Source: Salirhabdus euzebyi (lineage in GTDB: Bacteria > Bacillota > Bacilli > Bacillales > Alkalibacillaceae). From it: 64,000 bases of DNA. Location: assembly GCF_014207435.1 (NCBI RefSeq), contig NZ_JACHGH010000006.1:186001-250000 (forward strand), given 5' to 3'. The notes beneath the pieces are model-generated. The model saw only the letters and a list, made by a program, of their open reading frames with translations. It was not told the DNA's origin and did no database searches. Below, in pieces: positions 1 through 9,077 of this stretch; the stretch's first letter is position 1; every line of letters begins with the position of its first letter. The position numbers were made by a program, and so were the translations under genes.

Positions 1-924
1 GCATTAGCATCAGCAAGATGGATGGGCCGCGGAAAAAAAGAGGAAGCAGACGATGCAGCTACAACTGCGATGCGTAATGTCTTTGATACGATCCCGATGA
101 AAGGGACTGTCGTTATTGGAGAAGGGGAAATGGATGAAGCTCCAATGCTATATATCGGCGAACGCTTAGGAAATGGATATGGTCCACGAGTAGATGTGGC
201 TGTTGACCCGCTTGAAGGGACAAACATCGTAGCACTTGGAACGTGGAACGCACTAGCTGTTTTAGCTATTGCAGACCACGGAAAAATGCTTCATGCTCCA
301 GATATGTACATGGATAAGATTGCAGTTGGTCCAGAGGCAGTAGGTAAAATTGATATTAATGCTTCTGTAACAGACAACTTAAAAGCAGTGGCAAAAGCAA
401 AAGGTAAAGGTGTAGAGGATGTTGTTGCTACCGTTTTACATCGTGAGCGTCATGAAAAAATCATCCAAGAAATCCGTGATGCTGGAGCAAGAATCAAGCT
501 TATTCCAGATGGTGATGTAGCGGCTGCTATTAATACAGCGTTTGATCATACTGGCGTTGATATTTTATTCGGTATTGGTGGTGCACCTGAAGGAGTTCTA
601 GCTGCTGTTGGACTAAAATGTTTAGGCGGAGAAATCCAAGGAAAGCTTGTGCCACAAAACAAAGAAGAAGAAGAGCGCTGCTACAAAATGGGAATTACTG
701 ATTTAAATAAAGTATTAATGATGGATGACCTATGTGGTGGGGATGATGCAATTTTTGCTGCCACTGGGGTAACAGATGGTGAACTTTTACGCGGTGTACA
801 GTTTAAAGGAAATAAAGGAACAACACAAACAGTCGTGATGCGTGCAAAATCAGGTACGGTTCGTTTTATCGATGGAAACCATAGCCTGAAAAAGAAGCCT
901 AATTTAGTTATGAAAGAAGATTAA
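1..924 (+). CDS. glpX: Fructose-1,6-bisphosphatase class II (partial, 5' end outside window)
   Basis: Class II fructose-1,6-bisphosphatase, the cytosolic gluconeogenic enzyme that removes the C1 phosphate of fructose-1,6-bisphosphate. The frame is open from base 1, and the first visible residues ([13 protein letters not shown]) are internal to the family, so roughly 14-18 N-terminal residues lie upstream. The ATG at 22 is an internal methionine. Metal-binding motifs GEGEMDEAP and DPLEGTN are present. 307 residues are visible against about 321 for B. subtilis GlpX. It precedes rho as in B. subtilis and related genomes. A hairpin follows the stop. Identification is by family sequence memory, with no conflict seen. 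Confidence 0.95.
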   Translation, partial: ALASARWMGRGKKEEADDAATTAMRNVFDTIPMKGTVVIGEGEMDEAPMLYIGERLGNGYGPRVDVAVDPLEGTNIVALGTWNALAVLAIADHGKMLHAPDMYMDKIAVGPEAVGKIDINASVTDNLKAVAKAKGKGVEDVVATVLHRERHEKIIQEIRDAGARIKLIPDGDVAAAINTAFDHTGVDILFGIGGAPEGVLAAVGLKCLGGEIQGKLVPQNKEEEERCYKMGITDLNKVLMMDDLCGGDDAIFAATGVTDGELLRGVQFKGNKGTTQTVVMRAKSGTVRFIDGNHSLKKKPNLVMKED

Positions 925-942
925 ACAACAAGGTGGTCCGAC

Positions 943-968
943 AAAGGGCAGAAATTGAACTGCCCTTT
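943..968 (+). terminator. Hairpin after glpX
   Basis: Perfect 9-bp stem AAAGGGCAG / CTGCCCTTT with an 8-nt loop, 19 bp after the glpX stop. No clean T-run follows, so it may be a weak or Rho-assisted terminator or simply a 3' end stabiliser. Confidence 0.5.
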
Positions 969-1435
969 CAGACTATCTGAACTATCTTCTACTATCCTCA
1001 AAAAGAAGATCCAGCATAGTCCTCTATATGATTAGTGGTATAGTGAGAGGTATTTAAAAAATAGTATTGAATAAATTTAGTAAATAGGGTTAAAATGATA
1101 ATGCTTAATAGAAAGGACCAACCCCCTTTTTATTCATGCCTTCAAAAGCTTTACTTCAAGGACATCTCCTGAAAAATTTCTAATTCCTTTTTGTACTTTA
1201 AGAAAGTTTAACTTTGTTAAAGGATTAAAGTATAAGAAAAACCAAGGTTTTTGCCATAAGGACCTGGCGACAAGCCAAGTTTTTCTAATATCAGTTCTAG
1301 AAAATTTCATTAGAATTTGATTTATCCCTAAAGGTATTAAACTCTAGGTGCTATAGGTGATAGCTAATCCTAGTAAATATTTTAATGGTTTCATAATGTT
1401 ATATAGTAAATGAAAAGAATAAGAGTGGTGATATT
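969..1435 (+). promoter_or_regulatory. Rho leader/intergenic region
   Basis: About 470 bp without a credible gene. It is AT-rich, holds a hairpin element (1233-1290) that recurs before atpF, and ends with the rho ribosome binding site (AGAGTGGTG). B. subtilis rho is known to be autoregulated by attenuation in its leader, and the long untranslated region here would suit that. Autoregulation in this organism is inference. Confidence 0.4.
1233..1290 (+). repeat. Hairpin element, copy A (upstream of rho)
   Basis: An AAGAAAAACC arm faces TTTTTCTAAT, with an inner imperfect stem ACCTGGC/GCCAAGT around a GACAA loop. A close relative lies at 28231-28290 between atpE and atpF; both end in ACAAGCCAAGTTTTTCTAAT. 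I do not recognise an Rfam family with certainty. Confidence 0.6.
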
Positions 1436-2716
1436 GTGTCTTCTGTGACAATTGGACAACTTGAGTCAATGAATTTAAAAGAACTATATGCAAAAGCACG
1501 CGAGTACAAAGTATCGTATTATAGTAAATTAACAAAAAGAGAATTAATTTTTGCCATTTTAAAATCACAAGCAGAAAAAGATGGCTATTTATTCATGGAT
1601 GGAATTTTAGAAGTAATCCCTTCTGAAGGTTTTGGTTTTTTACGACCAATCAACTATTCACCTAGTGCCGAGGATATTTACATATCTGCATCGCAAATTC
1701 GCCGATTTGATTTGCGTAACGGGGATAAAGTATCTGGTAAAGTAAGACCACCAAAGGAAAATGAAAGATATTATGGACTTTTACATGTAGATGCAGTAAA
1801 TGGTGAGGATCCAGAAACAGCGAAGGAACGTGTTCACTTCCCAGCTTTAACGCCGCTATATCCTGATCGTTTAATGAAGCTTGAAACAGAGTCCCATAAG
1901 CTCTCTACAAGGATTATTGATTTAATGGCGCCTGTTGGTTTTGGACAACGTGGGTTGATCGTTGCCCCACCTAAAGCAGGTAAAACAATGCTCCTAAAGG
2001 AAATTGCCAACAGCGTTTCAGTTAATCATCCAGATGCTAAGCTTATTATTTTGCTAGTAGACGAAAGACCGGAAGAAGTAACAGACATTGAACGTTCTGT
2101 ACATGAAGACGTAGATGTCGTTAGTTCCACTTTCGATGAAGTACCAGAAAATCATATTAAGGTAGCAGAACTCGTCCTGGAGCGTGCAATGCGTCTAGTG
2201 GAGCACAAGCGTGACGTTATTATTTTAATGGATAGTATCACACGACTTGCACGTGCTTATAACTTAGTTATTCCTCCAAGTGGAAGAACGCTTTCTGGTG
2301 GTATTGACCCTGCTGCATTCCATCGTCCGAAAAGATTCTTTGGTGCAGCAAGAAACATTGAAGAGGGCGGAAGTGTCACGATTTTAGCAACAGCCCTTGT
2401 GGACACAGGCTCTCGTATGGATGATGTTATTTACGAGGAATTTAAAGGTACGGGTAACATGGAGCTTCACCTAGATCGTGGTCTAGCACAACGTCGAATA
2501 TTCCCAGCTATCGATATTCCACGCTCTGGTACAAGAAAAGAAGAGCTTCTATTACCGAAAACACATATTGATAAAATGTGGGCTATTCATAAAACAATGA
2601 ATGACTCCCCTGATTTTGTGGAACGCTTCTTAAGAAGATTAAAAGCGTCGAAAAACAATGATGAATTTTTCCAATTGATGGATCAGGAAATGAAGGGAAA
2701 ACCTGGTAGAAGATAA
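1436..2716 (+). CDS. rho: Transcription termination factor Rho
   Basis: Hexameric RNA-dependent ATPase that ends transcription at Rho-dependent sites. 426 residues, usual size for Bacillus Rho. Visible parts: N-terminal Rho_N helical region (about 1-45), a cold-shock-like RNA-binding fold with EGFGFLRP (about 50-125), Walker A PPKAGKT (about 178-184), [12 protein letters not shown], and the RNA-contacting loop region with [21 protein letters not shown]. Start is GTG at 1436 behind AGAGTGGTG; no upstream alternative fits homologues better. The downstream GGGGTCTGACCCC palindrome may help end transcription. Confidence 0.97.
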   Translation: MSSVTIGQLESMNLKELYAKAREYKVSYYSKLTKRELIFAILKSQAEKDGYLFMDGILEVIPSEGFGFLRPINYSPSAEDIYISASQIRRFDLRNGDKVSGKVRPPKENERYYGLLHVDAVNGEDPETAKERVHFPALTPLYPDRLMKLETESHKLSTRIIDLMAPVGFGQRGLIVAPPKAGKTMLLKEIANSVSVNHPDAKLIILLVDERPEEVTDIERSVHEDVDVVSSTFDEVPENHIKVAELVLERAMRLVEHKRDVIILMDSITRLARAYNLVIPPSGRTLSGGIDPAAFHRPKRFFGAARNIEEGGSVTILATALVDTGSRMDDVIYEEFKGTGNMELHLDRGLAQRRIFPAIDIPRSGTRKEELLLPKTHIDKMWAIHKTMNDSPDFVERFLRRLKASKNNDEFFQLMDQEMKGKPGRR

Positions 2717-2720
2717 CACA

Positions 2721-2776
2721 TTGGGGTCTGACCCCCGTTGCGCTATTGCGTTAAAGTGCCGGGGGTCAGACCCCAA
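2721..2776 (+). repeat. GGGGTC palindromic (REP-like) element, copy 1
   Basis: Near-perfect inverted repeat: GGGGTCTGACCCCC (2723-2736) pairs with GGGGGTCAGACCCC (2761-2774) around a loop containing TTGCGTTAAA, followed by six A residues. Each arm is itself a short palindrome. Related copies are at 44933-44995 and 48363-48411. It sits directly after rho and could act as a bidirectional terminator. Confidence 0.85.
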
Positions 2777-2784
2777 AAAAGCAG

Positions 2785-2813
2785 TTGCAAAATAAAATTT
2801 AGCTTGTTATAAT
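2785..2813 (+). promoter_or_regulatory. SigA-type promoter for rpmE2
   Basis: TTGCAA (2785-2790), 17-bp spacer, TATAAT (2808-2813). About 100 nt of untranslated leader follows. Confidence 0.65.
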
Positions 2814-2847
2814 CTTTCTATGTGAGTTTTTAGAGTAAGCATAAATC

Positions 2848-2918
2848 AACCGTTTTTTGAACGGTTTTCGACATTAACTCTGTTTCCTAAGGAATCAGGG
2901 CAAAAAGGAGTGGAAAAG
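2848..2918 (+). promoter_or_regulatory. Possible L31 leader RNA
   Basis: Between the promoter and rpmE2 is a perfect 7-bp hairpin AACCGTT/AACGGTT, then an unstructured stretch and the RBS AAAAAGGAGTGG. Autoregulatory L31 leaders are known in Firmicutes; whether this one belongs to that class would need a covariance search. Confidence 0.3.
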
Positions 2919-2919
2919 C

Positions 2920-3165
2920 ATGAAACCAGAAATTCATCCGGAATACAGAAAAGTAGTATTTCTTGACACTAGTTCAGATTTCAAATTTTTGAGCGGTTCA
3001 ACGAAATATTCTGATGAAACAATTGAGTGGGAAGATGGCAACACGTATCCTTTAATCCGTGTTGAGATCAGCTCCGAATCTCATCCGTTCTACACTGGTA
3101 CACAAAGAGCTGATAAAGTCGGTGGCCGTGTTGATCGCTTTAAGAAAAAATATAATATGAACTAA
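2920..3165 (+). CDS. rpmE2: 50S ribosomal protein L31 type B (zinc-independent)
   Basis: 81-residue L31 of the C-minus type: it has the family core ([28 protein letters not shown]) but none of the four zinc-binding cysteines of the standard form. Zinc-free L31 paralogues normally replace the zinc form under zinc limitation and are under Zur control. Here it occupies the rho-tdk position where B. subtilis carries the zinc-binding rpmE. No Zur box is obvious to me. Strong RBS AAAGGAG; a rho-independent terminator follows. Confidence 0.93.
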   Translation: MKPEIHPEYRKVVFLDTSSDFKFLSGSTKYSDETIEWEDGNTYPLIRVEISSESHPFYTGTQRADKVGGRVDRFKKKYNMN

Positions 3166-3195
3166 GAACGTTCTGTACAAGAACAATCTGTTAGA

Positions 3196-3234
3196 AAAAA
3201 CAGGCAAATTTGCTTTTATTTTGCCTGTTTTTTT
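3196..3234 (+). terminator. Terminator after rpmE2
   Basis: Stem AACAGGCAAA / TTTGCCTGTT followed by a run of eight T. Classic intrinsic terminator. Confidence 0.85.
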
Positions 3235-3370
3235 ATTCTCTTTTAGGATAGAAATAAACATAAACTTGACGATATAATAGAAGATGGCCTTCCAATAGGT
3301 TGGTTGTAATTACTATAGATAAAATGTAAAAAACGATAAGGTTGTTTTGATGGAAAGGGGAGGTCCACCA

Positions 3371-3979
3371 GTGCATGTAATGAAGCAGAATGGTTGGGTA
3401 GAAGTCATTTGTGGAAGCATGTTTTCCGGAAAGTCTGAGGAATTAATTCGCCGTGTGCGACGTGCAACATACGCGAACTTAACTGTACGAGTGTTTAAAC
3501 CAGTTATAGATAATCGTTATGCAGAGGATGCGGTTGTTTCTCATAATGGGACATCTGTAATTGCAAGACCAGTAGCCAATTCCATTGATATTTACGATTA
3601 CATAGATGAGGAAGTAGATGTAATCGGAATTGATGAGGTGCAATTTTTTGATGAAAACATTGCAGAGGTTTGCCAAGACCTTGCAGACCAAGGACATCGC
3701 GTTGTCGTAGCTGGACTTGATCTAGATTTTAGAGGAGAACCATTTGGGTCAGTACCTAAACTAATGGCCTTAAGTGAGTCGGTCACGAAATTAAATGCCA
3801 TTTGTCCAGTTTGTGGCTCACCTGCAAGTAGAACCCAAAGATTAATCAATGAAAAACCAGCATCTTATGATGATCCGATTATTTTAGTAGGAGCTTCGGA
3901 ATCTTATGAACCTAGATGCCGACATCACCATGAAGTTCCAAACCGTCCAAGAATAACAAAAAAGGTACAACAAGCGTAA
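3371..3979 (+). CDS. tdk: Thymidine kinase
   Basis: Type II thymidine kinase of pyrimidine salvage (thymidine + ATP to dTMP). 202 residues from GTG at 3371, chosen because AGGGGAGGT sits 6 nt upstream and the protein then begins like B. subtilis Tdk (short lead, MKQ-GW). The ATG at 3350 would overlap the RBS. P-loop [17 protein letters not shown], and zinc-ribbon cysteines CPVC and CRHHH are visible. It has its own transcription unit after the rpmE2 terminator. Confidence 0.95.
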   Translation: MHVMKQNGWVEVICGSMFSGKSEELIRRVRRATYANLTVRVFKPVIDNRYAEDAVVSHNGTSVIARPVANSIDIYDYIDEEVDVIGIDEVQFFDENIAEVCQDLADQGHRVVVAGLDLDFRGEPFGSVPKLMALSESVTKLNAICPVCGSPASRTQRLINEKPASYDDPIILVGASESYEPRCRHHHEVPNRPRITKKVQQA

Positions 3980-4080
3980 ACTATAGATTAGAGTTGTCGA
4001 GAATAAGTAGAATGACAAACTAGCATAAAACAAAACTTACCAAGAATAATCTTCGTTGTAAAACATTGCTTTTTTGATTT

Positions 4081-4109
4081 TTGACGCCTATTACTGCCAA
4101 TACTATAAT
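4081..4109 (+). promoter_or_regulatory. SigA-type promoter for prfA-prmC
   Basis: TTGACG (4081-4086), 17-bp spacer, TATAAT (4104-4109), 36 bp before the prfA start codon. Confidence 0.75.
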
Positions 4110-4145
4110 TAGTATGCTTAGGAAAAAGAAGAGGTGGACGTAAAT

Positions 4146-5216
4146 ATGTTAGATAAACTACAATCCATTGAGGATCGTTATGATAAGTTAAATGAAATGT
4201 TAAGTGATCCGGATGTTATCAACGATACGAAGAAACTGCGGGATTACTCCAAAGAGCAGTCGGATTTACAGGAAATAGTAGAAAAGTATCGTCAGTACAA
4301 AGATGTGAAATCCCAATTAGAAGATGCGAAAGCAATGTTAGAGGATAACCTTGATGATGACATGTACAGCATGGTAAAAGAGGAAATATCCGAGCTTTCG
4401 GAAGAAAAAGAAGAATTGGAAAGCACATTGAAGATTCTACTTATCCCGAAAGATCCGAATGACGACAAAAGTGTTATTATGGAAATCCGTGGCGCAGCAG
4501 GCGGAGACGAAGCAGCTCTATTTGCTGGTGACCTTTATCGTATGTATAGCCGCTATGCGGAAGCGCAAGGCTGGAAAACAGACGTCATTGAATATCATGA
4601 AGCAGATGTAGGTGGCTATAAGGAAATTATCTTTATGGTGAACGGAAAAGGCGCTTATTCAAAGCTGAAATTTGAAAATGGCGCACACCGAGTACAACGT
4701 GTACCAGAAACAGAATCTGGCGGCCGAATCCATACATCGACAGCAACCGTTGCAGCTCTTCCTGAAGCGGAAGAAGTGGAAGTAGATATTCATGAAAAAG
4801 ATATACGTGTAGACACGTTTGCATCAAGTGGACCTGGTGGCCAAAGTGTTAACACTACTATGTCTGCAGTACGTCTAACACACGTTCCAACTGGTACAGT
4901 AGTATCCTGTCAGGATGAAAAATCCCAAATCAAAAACAAAGAAAAAGCAATGAAGGTTCTTCGTGCTCGTATATATGAAAAATTCCAACAAGAAGCACAA
5001 GCAGAAATTGATCAAACGAGAAAGTCTGCTGTAGGTACTGGTGACCGTTCGGAGCGTATTCGTACGTACAACTTCCCACAAAACCGTGTGACGGATCACC
5101 GCATCGGCTTAACGATCCAAAAGTTAGATCAAATTTTGGAAGGTAAGCTAAATGAAGTAACCGAAGCACTAATTATTGAAGAACAAACACAACGACTAGA
5201 TGAAATCGGTGAGTAA
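4146..5216 (+). CDS. prfA: Peptide chain release factor 1
   Basis: RF1 recognises UAA and UAG stop codons and triggers peptide release on the ribosome. 356 residues, same as B. subtilis. ATG at 4146 preferred over GTG at 4134 because GAGGTGG lies 10 nt upstream and the family starts MLD-LQS. The stop-codon recognition region ([19 protein letters not shown]) and the catalytic GGQ ([12 protein letters not shown]) are intact. Its GGQ glutamine is the substrate of prmC, which starts 1 nt after the stop, so the two are co-transcribed. Confidence 0.97.
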   Translation: MLDKLQSIEDRYDKLNEMLSDPDVINDTKKLRDYSKEQSDLQEIVEKYRQYKDVKSQLEDAKAMLEDNLDDDMYSMVKEEISELSEEKEELESTLKILLIPKDPNDDKSVIMEIRGAAGGDEAALFAGDLYRMYSRYAEAQGWKTDVIEYHEADVGGYKEIIFMVNGKGAYSKLKFENGAHRVQRVPETESGGRIHTSTATVAALPEAEEVEVDIHEKDIRVDTFASSGPGGQSVNTTMSAVRLTHVPTGTVVSCQDEKSQIKNKEKAMKVLRARIYEKFQQEAQAEIDQTRKSAVGTGDRSERIRTYNFPQNRVTDHRIGLTIQKLDQILEGKLNEVTEALIIEEQTQRLDEIGE

Positions 5217-5217
5217 G

Positions 5218-6084
5218 ATGGAACGATTTACGACAATATGGGAAGCCCGACGTTGGGCTTCTCTTTTTTTAAAACAACATAATAGGGAAGAAGGGGTAGC
5301 CGATTTACTCCTGATGCACCATTTGGACATGTCACGTGCTAATTTGTTAGCCTCTTCAAAAGATACTTTTCCAGTAGAGATTCAGGAACTCCTTATGGAA
5401 CAAGTTCGTGCTCATGCCGAACAAGGAATCCCAGTCCAACATTTAATTGGCCATGAGGAATTTTACGGCCGTCATTTTACGGTAAACGAACATGTTCTAA
5501 TACCACGTCCTGAAACGGAAGAATTAGTCCAGCTCGTTTTGCGAGAAATTGACCGTGAATATAGTGGAAAGCAGCTAACTGTTTTGGATCTAGGTGCAGG
5601 TTCTGGTGCTATAAGTATTACATTGAAAAAGGAAAATCCAATGCTGTGTGTAAAAGCTGTGGATATTTCTGAAGATGCGCTTGCAGTAGCCAAACATAAT
5701 GCAGTGAAGCTAGATGCAGATGTGGAATTTTTCCAAGGCAACTTTTTAGAGCCGTTTATAGAAAAGGGCATAAAAGCAGACATAGTGGTATCCAATCCAC
5801 CATATATTTCGATAAATGATAAGGATACGCTAGACGATACCGTGAAAAATTATGATCCAGATCAAGCTTTATATGCCGGGGACGATGGACTTGACGCATA
5901 CCGAATAATCTTGCAACAACTACCGAGCGTAGTTAAAAATAAATCCCTCCTAGCATTCGAAATCGGTTATCAACAAGGTGAAGCAGTCCAAAAAATAATC
6001 CAATCCGGTTTTCCACAAAGTAATCCCCAAATTGTACAAGACATTAATGGAAAAGACCGAATGGTTTACAGCTGGCTCCAATAG
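5218..6084 (+). CDS. prmC: Release factor glutamine N5-methyltransferase
   Basis: S-adenosylmethionine-dependent enzyme that methylates the GGQ glutamine of release factors. 288 residues from ATG 5218; an ATG at 5200 inside prfA is also in frame, but 5218 gives the family N-terminus (short lead, EARRWASLFL) with GGTGAG upstream. Family hallmarks: N-terminal helical release-factor-binding domain, LIPRPETEELV, SAM loop DLGAGSGAISI, and the NPPY catalytic motif (VVSNPPYIS). The stop codon lies in the loop of the terminator hairpin. Confidence 0.95.
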   Translation: MERFTTIWEARRWASLFLKQHNREEGVADLLLMHHLDMSRANLLASSKDTFPVEIQELLMEQVRAHAEQGIPVQHLIGHEEFYGRHFTVNEHVLIPRPETEELVQLVLREIDREYSGKQLTVLDLGAGSGAISITLKKENPMLCVKAVDISEDALAVAKHNAVKLDADVEFFQGNFLEPFIEKGIKADIVVSNPPYISINDKDTLDDTVKNYDPDQALYAGDDGLDAYRIILQQLPSVVKNKSLLAFEIGYQQGEAVQKIIQSGFPQSNPQIVQDINGKDRMVYSWLQ

Positions 6085-6099
6085 TGAGCCAGCTTTTTA
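6070..6099 (+). terminator. Terminator overlapping the prmC stop
   Basis: AGCTGGCTC / GAGCCAGCT stem with T5. The prmC stop codon is in the loop, so a terminating ribosome would sit on the hairpin. Confidence 0.8.
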
Positions 6100-6194
6100 T
6101 ATAGTTGTGTATAAGTTTTATGCTGTGACTCAATGAATGTAATCAAACTGTTAATAAGTTAGTGGATTAGGTAATTAAAACTTTTACTTATAGA

Positions 6195-6462
6195 GTGGAA
6201 ACCTTCGGATAAATACGGTGAACCTTCAATTCTAAGGTGAAGTCTGCAATAAAATACGGTGAACCTTCAATTCGGGAGCAGAAGTCTGCAATAAAATACG
6301 GTGAACCTTTAATTCAGGAGAAGAAGTCTGCAATAAAATACGGTGAACCTTTAATTCAGGAGAAGAAGTCTGCAATAAAATACGATGAACCTTTAATTCA
6401 AGAGTGTAAGCCTCCATTAAAATACGGCCAATCTTCAATTCTGGACCTAAAGCCTTCAATCA
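6195..6462 (+). repeat. 42-bp tandem repeat array (2 x 21 bp; family 2 core, minus orientation)
   Basis: About six units anchored on ACGGTGAACC. ACGG or its variant recurs with its C at 6216, 6257, 6299, 6341, 6383 and 6425 (41, 42, 42, 42, 42). Central units are nearly identical, outer ones degenerate. On the minus strand each unit reads as two 21-bp half-units, one starting AATTGAAGGTTCA and one ATTGCAGACTTC, the same core as the 38.1-kb array. Since 42 is a multiple of 3, both strands stay open by chance. Confidence 0.92.
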
Positions 6463-6653
6463 ATTCAATGAACTATCACCCGAAATCCCTTAATTAAATC
6501 CCCGTGAGAGTAACAGTCCCTCAAATACTATTAAACTCACATTCCAATCCCCCTCCATCCTATAAACCTATAAAAATTTAAATCTTCCATGTTTAAGATG
6601 ATAGATTTGCGCCCATACTGTTACCAAGATACAAGGTTGAGGGGGCAAATAAA
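6463..6653 (+). promoter_or_regulatory. spoIIR upstream region
   Basis: The rest of the prmC-spoIIR gap: C-rich on the + strand at 6478-6560, no gene seen, followed by the likely SigF promoter of spoIIR and the RBS TTGAGGGGG. Confidence 0.5.
6591..6619 (+). promoter_or_regulatory. Likely SigF promoter of spoIIR
   Basis: GTTTA (6591-6595), 15-bp spacer, GCCCATACT (6611-6619). This fits the SigF pattern GYWTA-N15-GGnnAnAnT except for the second G. SpoIIR is a SigF-regulon member in B. subtilis, which supports the call. Confidence 0.55.
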
Positions 6654-7268
6654 GTGAAAAAGTTTGTTTTTATTACGGTGGTAGCCATTATATTATTTAT
6701 TAATCCGTTAACAGGTTATAGTAGCAATGATCAAACAACTAACAGTTTTCAAGTAATCCCAGATGAGTCTATTCGTTTGCGTATTTTAGCTCATTCTAAT
6801 AGTGACGCGGACCAAGATGTGAAGCGTGAAATACGTGATGAAGTGAATAAGGAAATTACAAAATGGGTAGAAACTTTGCAAAATATAGATGGAGCAAGAG
6901 ATGTAATCGAAAGTCGTCTATCAAACATAGAAGAAATTGTTCAAGATGTTTTACAAGAAAATCAAATAGACCAGTCATATGAAGTAACGTTTGGTGATGT
7001 ACAATTTCCATCTAAAGTGTATGGGGATAACGTATACCCAGCAGGAGTTTATGAAGCGGTGTTAATTACTCTTGGCGATGGGAAAGGTGATAACTGGTGG
7101 TGCGTGCTGTTCCCGCCATTATGTTTTCTGGATTTTTCAAATGGAACTTCTGTAGCAGATGCGGATACAAACGGTGAAGAAACGGAATTAGCGGCAAATG
7201 AAAACAAAGCAGAAGTGAAGTTTTTCTTAGTGAAAATTTTTGACTGGATTACAAGTTTATTTGCCTAG
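6654..7268 (+). CDS. spoIIR: Stage II sporulation protein R
   Basis: Secreted forespore signal that triggers SpoIIGA-dependent cleavage of pro-SigE in the mother cell. 204 residues, GTG start behind TTGAGGGGG. N-terminal signal peptide (about 1-22), then the family core with SIRLRILAHSNSDADQ and the WWCVLFPPLCF motif. The C-terminus is hydrophobic (FFLVKIFDWITSLF). Position after prfA-prmC matches B. subtilis. Confidence 0.95.
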   Translation: MKKFVFITVVAIILFINPLTGYSSNDQTTNSFQVIPDESIRLRILAHSNSDADQDVKREIRDEVNKEITKWVETLQNIDGARDVIESRLSNIEEIVQDVLQENQIDQSYEVTFGDVQFPSKVYGDNVYPAGVYEAVLITLGDGKGDNWWCVLFPPLCFLDFSNGTSVADADTNGEETELAANENKAEVKFFLVKIFDWITSLFA

Positions 7269-7282
7269 TTTTTAGCATAATG

Positions 7283-7329
7283 ACTCCTCCTATTTCATAG
7301 AGTAGTGATAGAAAAGGAAATAGAGGAGT
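7283..7329 (+). promoter_or_regulatory. Hairpin sequestering the RBS of the GNAT gene
   Basis: ACTCCTCCTATTTC (7283-7296) pairs with GAAATAGAGGAGT (7317-7329): 13 bp with one bulged C. The 3' arm contains AGAGGAG, the best ribosome binding site for the ATG at 7336. No T-run follows, so it is not an obvious terminator. Confidence 0.6.
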
Positions 7330-7335
7330 GAGAGG

Positions 7336-7782
7336 ATGCTAACAGTAGTACAAGCTAGGGATACAAATCTAGCAACACTTGAATCTTTCTTTGGTGAACA
7401 GTGGCCGAATCAAAAAGGTAAACAGGATCTATTTCAATATGGAAGATTTATAGAGTGGGATAACGATAAAAAGGGATTTTTTGCCCTCGTGCCTTGTGGA
7501 AACTCGGAAGCACAATTAAGAACCCTTTATTTTAAAGAAGAAATGAATCCAGCAATGATTATGCTAGCCATCGATTGGGTGAAGAAAGAGGCAGAAAGAG
7601 AGCGATTTAAACGAATCGTTGTACTTAGCCACAATTCATCCACAGATACGTTATTTAAATCTTGGGGATTTGAAAAGCTGGATGACAGTTATTCACCTAT
7701 AAATGTAGGGAAAAGAAACGATGAAGCTAAATGGTGGGGATTACATATACATTTATCCACACCTGTGGATAAACCTTGTTAA
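7336..7782 (+). CDS. GNAT-family N-acetyltransferase, YwlB-like
   Basis: 148-residue GNAT-type protein in the position of B. subtilis ywlB, between spoIIR and ywlC. Visible GNAT features: a beta strand LRTLYF in the middle, an AIDWVKKEA helix, the RIVVLSHNSSTDTLFKSWGFEK end of the fold typical of strand 5 to helix 4. The acetyl-CoA pyrophosphate loop is not a clean Q/RxxGxG/A. Substrate unknown. Translation may be limited by the hairpin covering the RBS. A terminator follows at 7829. Confidence 0.7.
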   Translation: MLTVVQARDTNLATLESFFGEQWPNQKGKQDLFQYGRFIEWDNDKKGFFALVPCGNSEAQLRTLYFKEEMNPAMIMLAIDWVKKEAERERFKRIVVLSHNSSTDTLFKSWGFEKLDDSYSPINVGKRNDEAKWWGLHIHLSTPVDKPC

Positions 7783-7828
7783 TAACTTGTTTGTAAGATG
7801 TGGAAAAGTGAAGAAACTTTCGTTAAGA

Positions 7829-7861
7829 GAGGAAATGACAAACAATCATTTCCTTTTTTTA
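7829..7861 (+). terminator. Terminator after GNAT gene
   Basis: AGGAAATGA / TCATTTCCT stem followed by T7. Confidence 0.8.
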
Positions 7862-7979
7862 TGTGGATATTGAATTGCATTCTTACACGGTAAAGTACAC
7901 GTCAACAACCAACACTTGCTAATCGAACATATTTAACCCCATAATAGAACAAGAAATCCATTAGGAGTGCGACAAACAT

Positions 7980-9020
7980 ATGCAAACGAAATATTGGAAT
8001 GTGAACGAACTTCATATAGATGAAAACTACCCTGCAATCAAAGAGGCTGCAGAGGTGCTAAAAAATAAAGAAGCAGTAGCATTCCCGACTGAAACGGTTT
8101 ATGGGTTGGGTGCTGATGCGACAAGTGAAGAGGCTGTGGATAAGATTTTTCAGGCAAAAGGACGTCCTGCAGACAATCCACTAATTGTCCACATTGGAGA
8201 TGTAACTCAAGTAAAAGAGTTAACGACCGAAATCCCGGAAGTAGCGAAAAAGCTAATGGACAAGTTTTTTCCCGGTGCCTTAACGGTTATTTTAGAAAGC
8301 AATGGAGCTTGTGCCCATAATGTGACTGCTGGCTTATCCACAGTTGGGATTCGAATGCCGGATCACCCTGTTGCCATTGCTCTTTTAAAAGCATGTAATC
8401 TTCCCGTTGCTGCACCGAGTGCTAATCGATCGGGAAGACCGAGCCCGACAACGGCAAAGCATGTAAAGGATGATTTAGAAGGTCGGATTTTTGGGATTTT
8501 GGACGGGGGACCAACGGGAATTGGTCTTGAGTCAACCGTTGTAGATTGCACAGGGGAAATTCCGGTTATTTTGCGCCCAGGTGGTGTGACGAAAGAGGAG
8601 CTGGAGGAAATAGTAGGGACTATTTTAGTAGACCCAGCACTTTTAGATAAAGAGGAAAAACCAAAATCGCCAGGTATGAAATATACCCATTATGCGCCTA
8701 ATGCACCTTTATGGGTAATAAACGGCGACCCCAAAAAAATAGAACAGCAAATTAAGAGTCTTCAACATGAGGGGAAAAAGGTGGGCGTCATGGGGAGTGA
8801 AGAATGCATTCATGAACTAAAAGGTGTGATTACAAAGTCCTATGGCTCGAAAAATGATGTGAAAGATATCGCGCGCCGCATCTATGACGTATTAAGATCC
8901 TTTAATGAGGAAGATGTGGATATTATTTTAGCAGAAGCTGTGCCGAAAAATGGTGTCGGAGTAGCAGTGATGAATCGTCTGGAAAAAGCGGCATCCAAAA
9001 TACTAATAACGGAATCGTGA
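7980..9020 (+). CDS. ywlC: L-threonylcarbamoyladenylate synthase (YwlC/Sua5 type)
   Basis: Makes threonylcarbamoyl-AMP from threonine, bicarbonate and ATP, the first step of the t6A37 modification of ANN-decoding tRNAs. 346 residues, same length as B. subtilis YwlC. N-terminal YrdC domain (about 15-205) with KxR motif region AFPTETVYGLGADAT and KGRPADNPLIVHI, SANRSGRPSPTTA, then a linker with SPGMKYTHYAP and the C-terminal Sua5 domain. ATG preceded by TTAGGAGTG. Confidence 0.95.
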   Translation: MQTKYWNVNELHIDENYPAIKEAAEVLKNKEAVAFPTETVYGLGADATSEEAVDKIFQAKGRPADNPLIVHIGDVTQVKELTTEIPEVAKKLMDKFFPGALTVILESNGACAHNVTAGLSTVGIRMPDHPVAIALLKACNLPVAAPSANRSGRPSPTTAKHVKDDLEGRIFGILDGGPTGIGLESTVVDCTGEIPVILRPGGVTKEELEEIVGTILVDPALLDKEEKPKSPGMKYTHYAPNAPLWVINGDPKKIEQQIKSLQHEGKKVGVMGSEECIHELKGVITKSYGSKNDVKDIARRIYDVLRSFNEEDVDIILAEAVPKNGVGVAVMNRLEKAASKILITES

Positions 9021-9077
9021 TTCTAAAGCCCGTCTCACATGCATATATTTGATTTAGCATGTCCGAGGGGGGTTTAG

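Noticed and set aside
969-1120. Short ACTATC repeats about 11 bp apart after glpX as a further array
   Set aside because: Only three copies, and the step does not match the 20-21-bp arrays.
6237-6497. 86-residue open frame with a 14-residue repeat over the 6.2-kb array (and a 75-residue frame on the minus strand)
   Set aside because: No RBS; the frames exist on both strands only because the unit length 42 is divisible by 3. Treated as a non-coding repeat.
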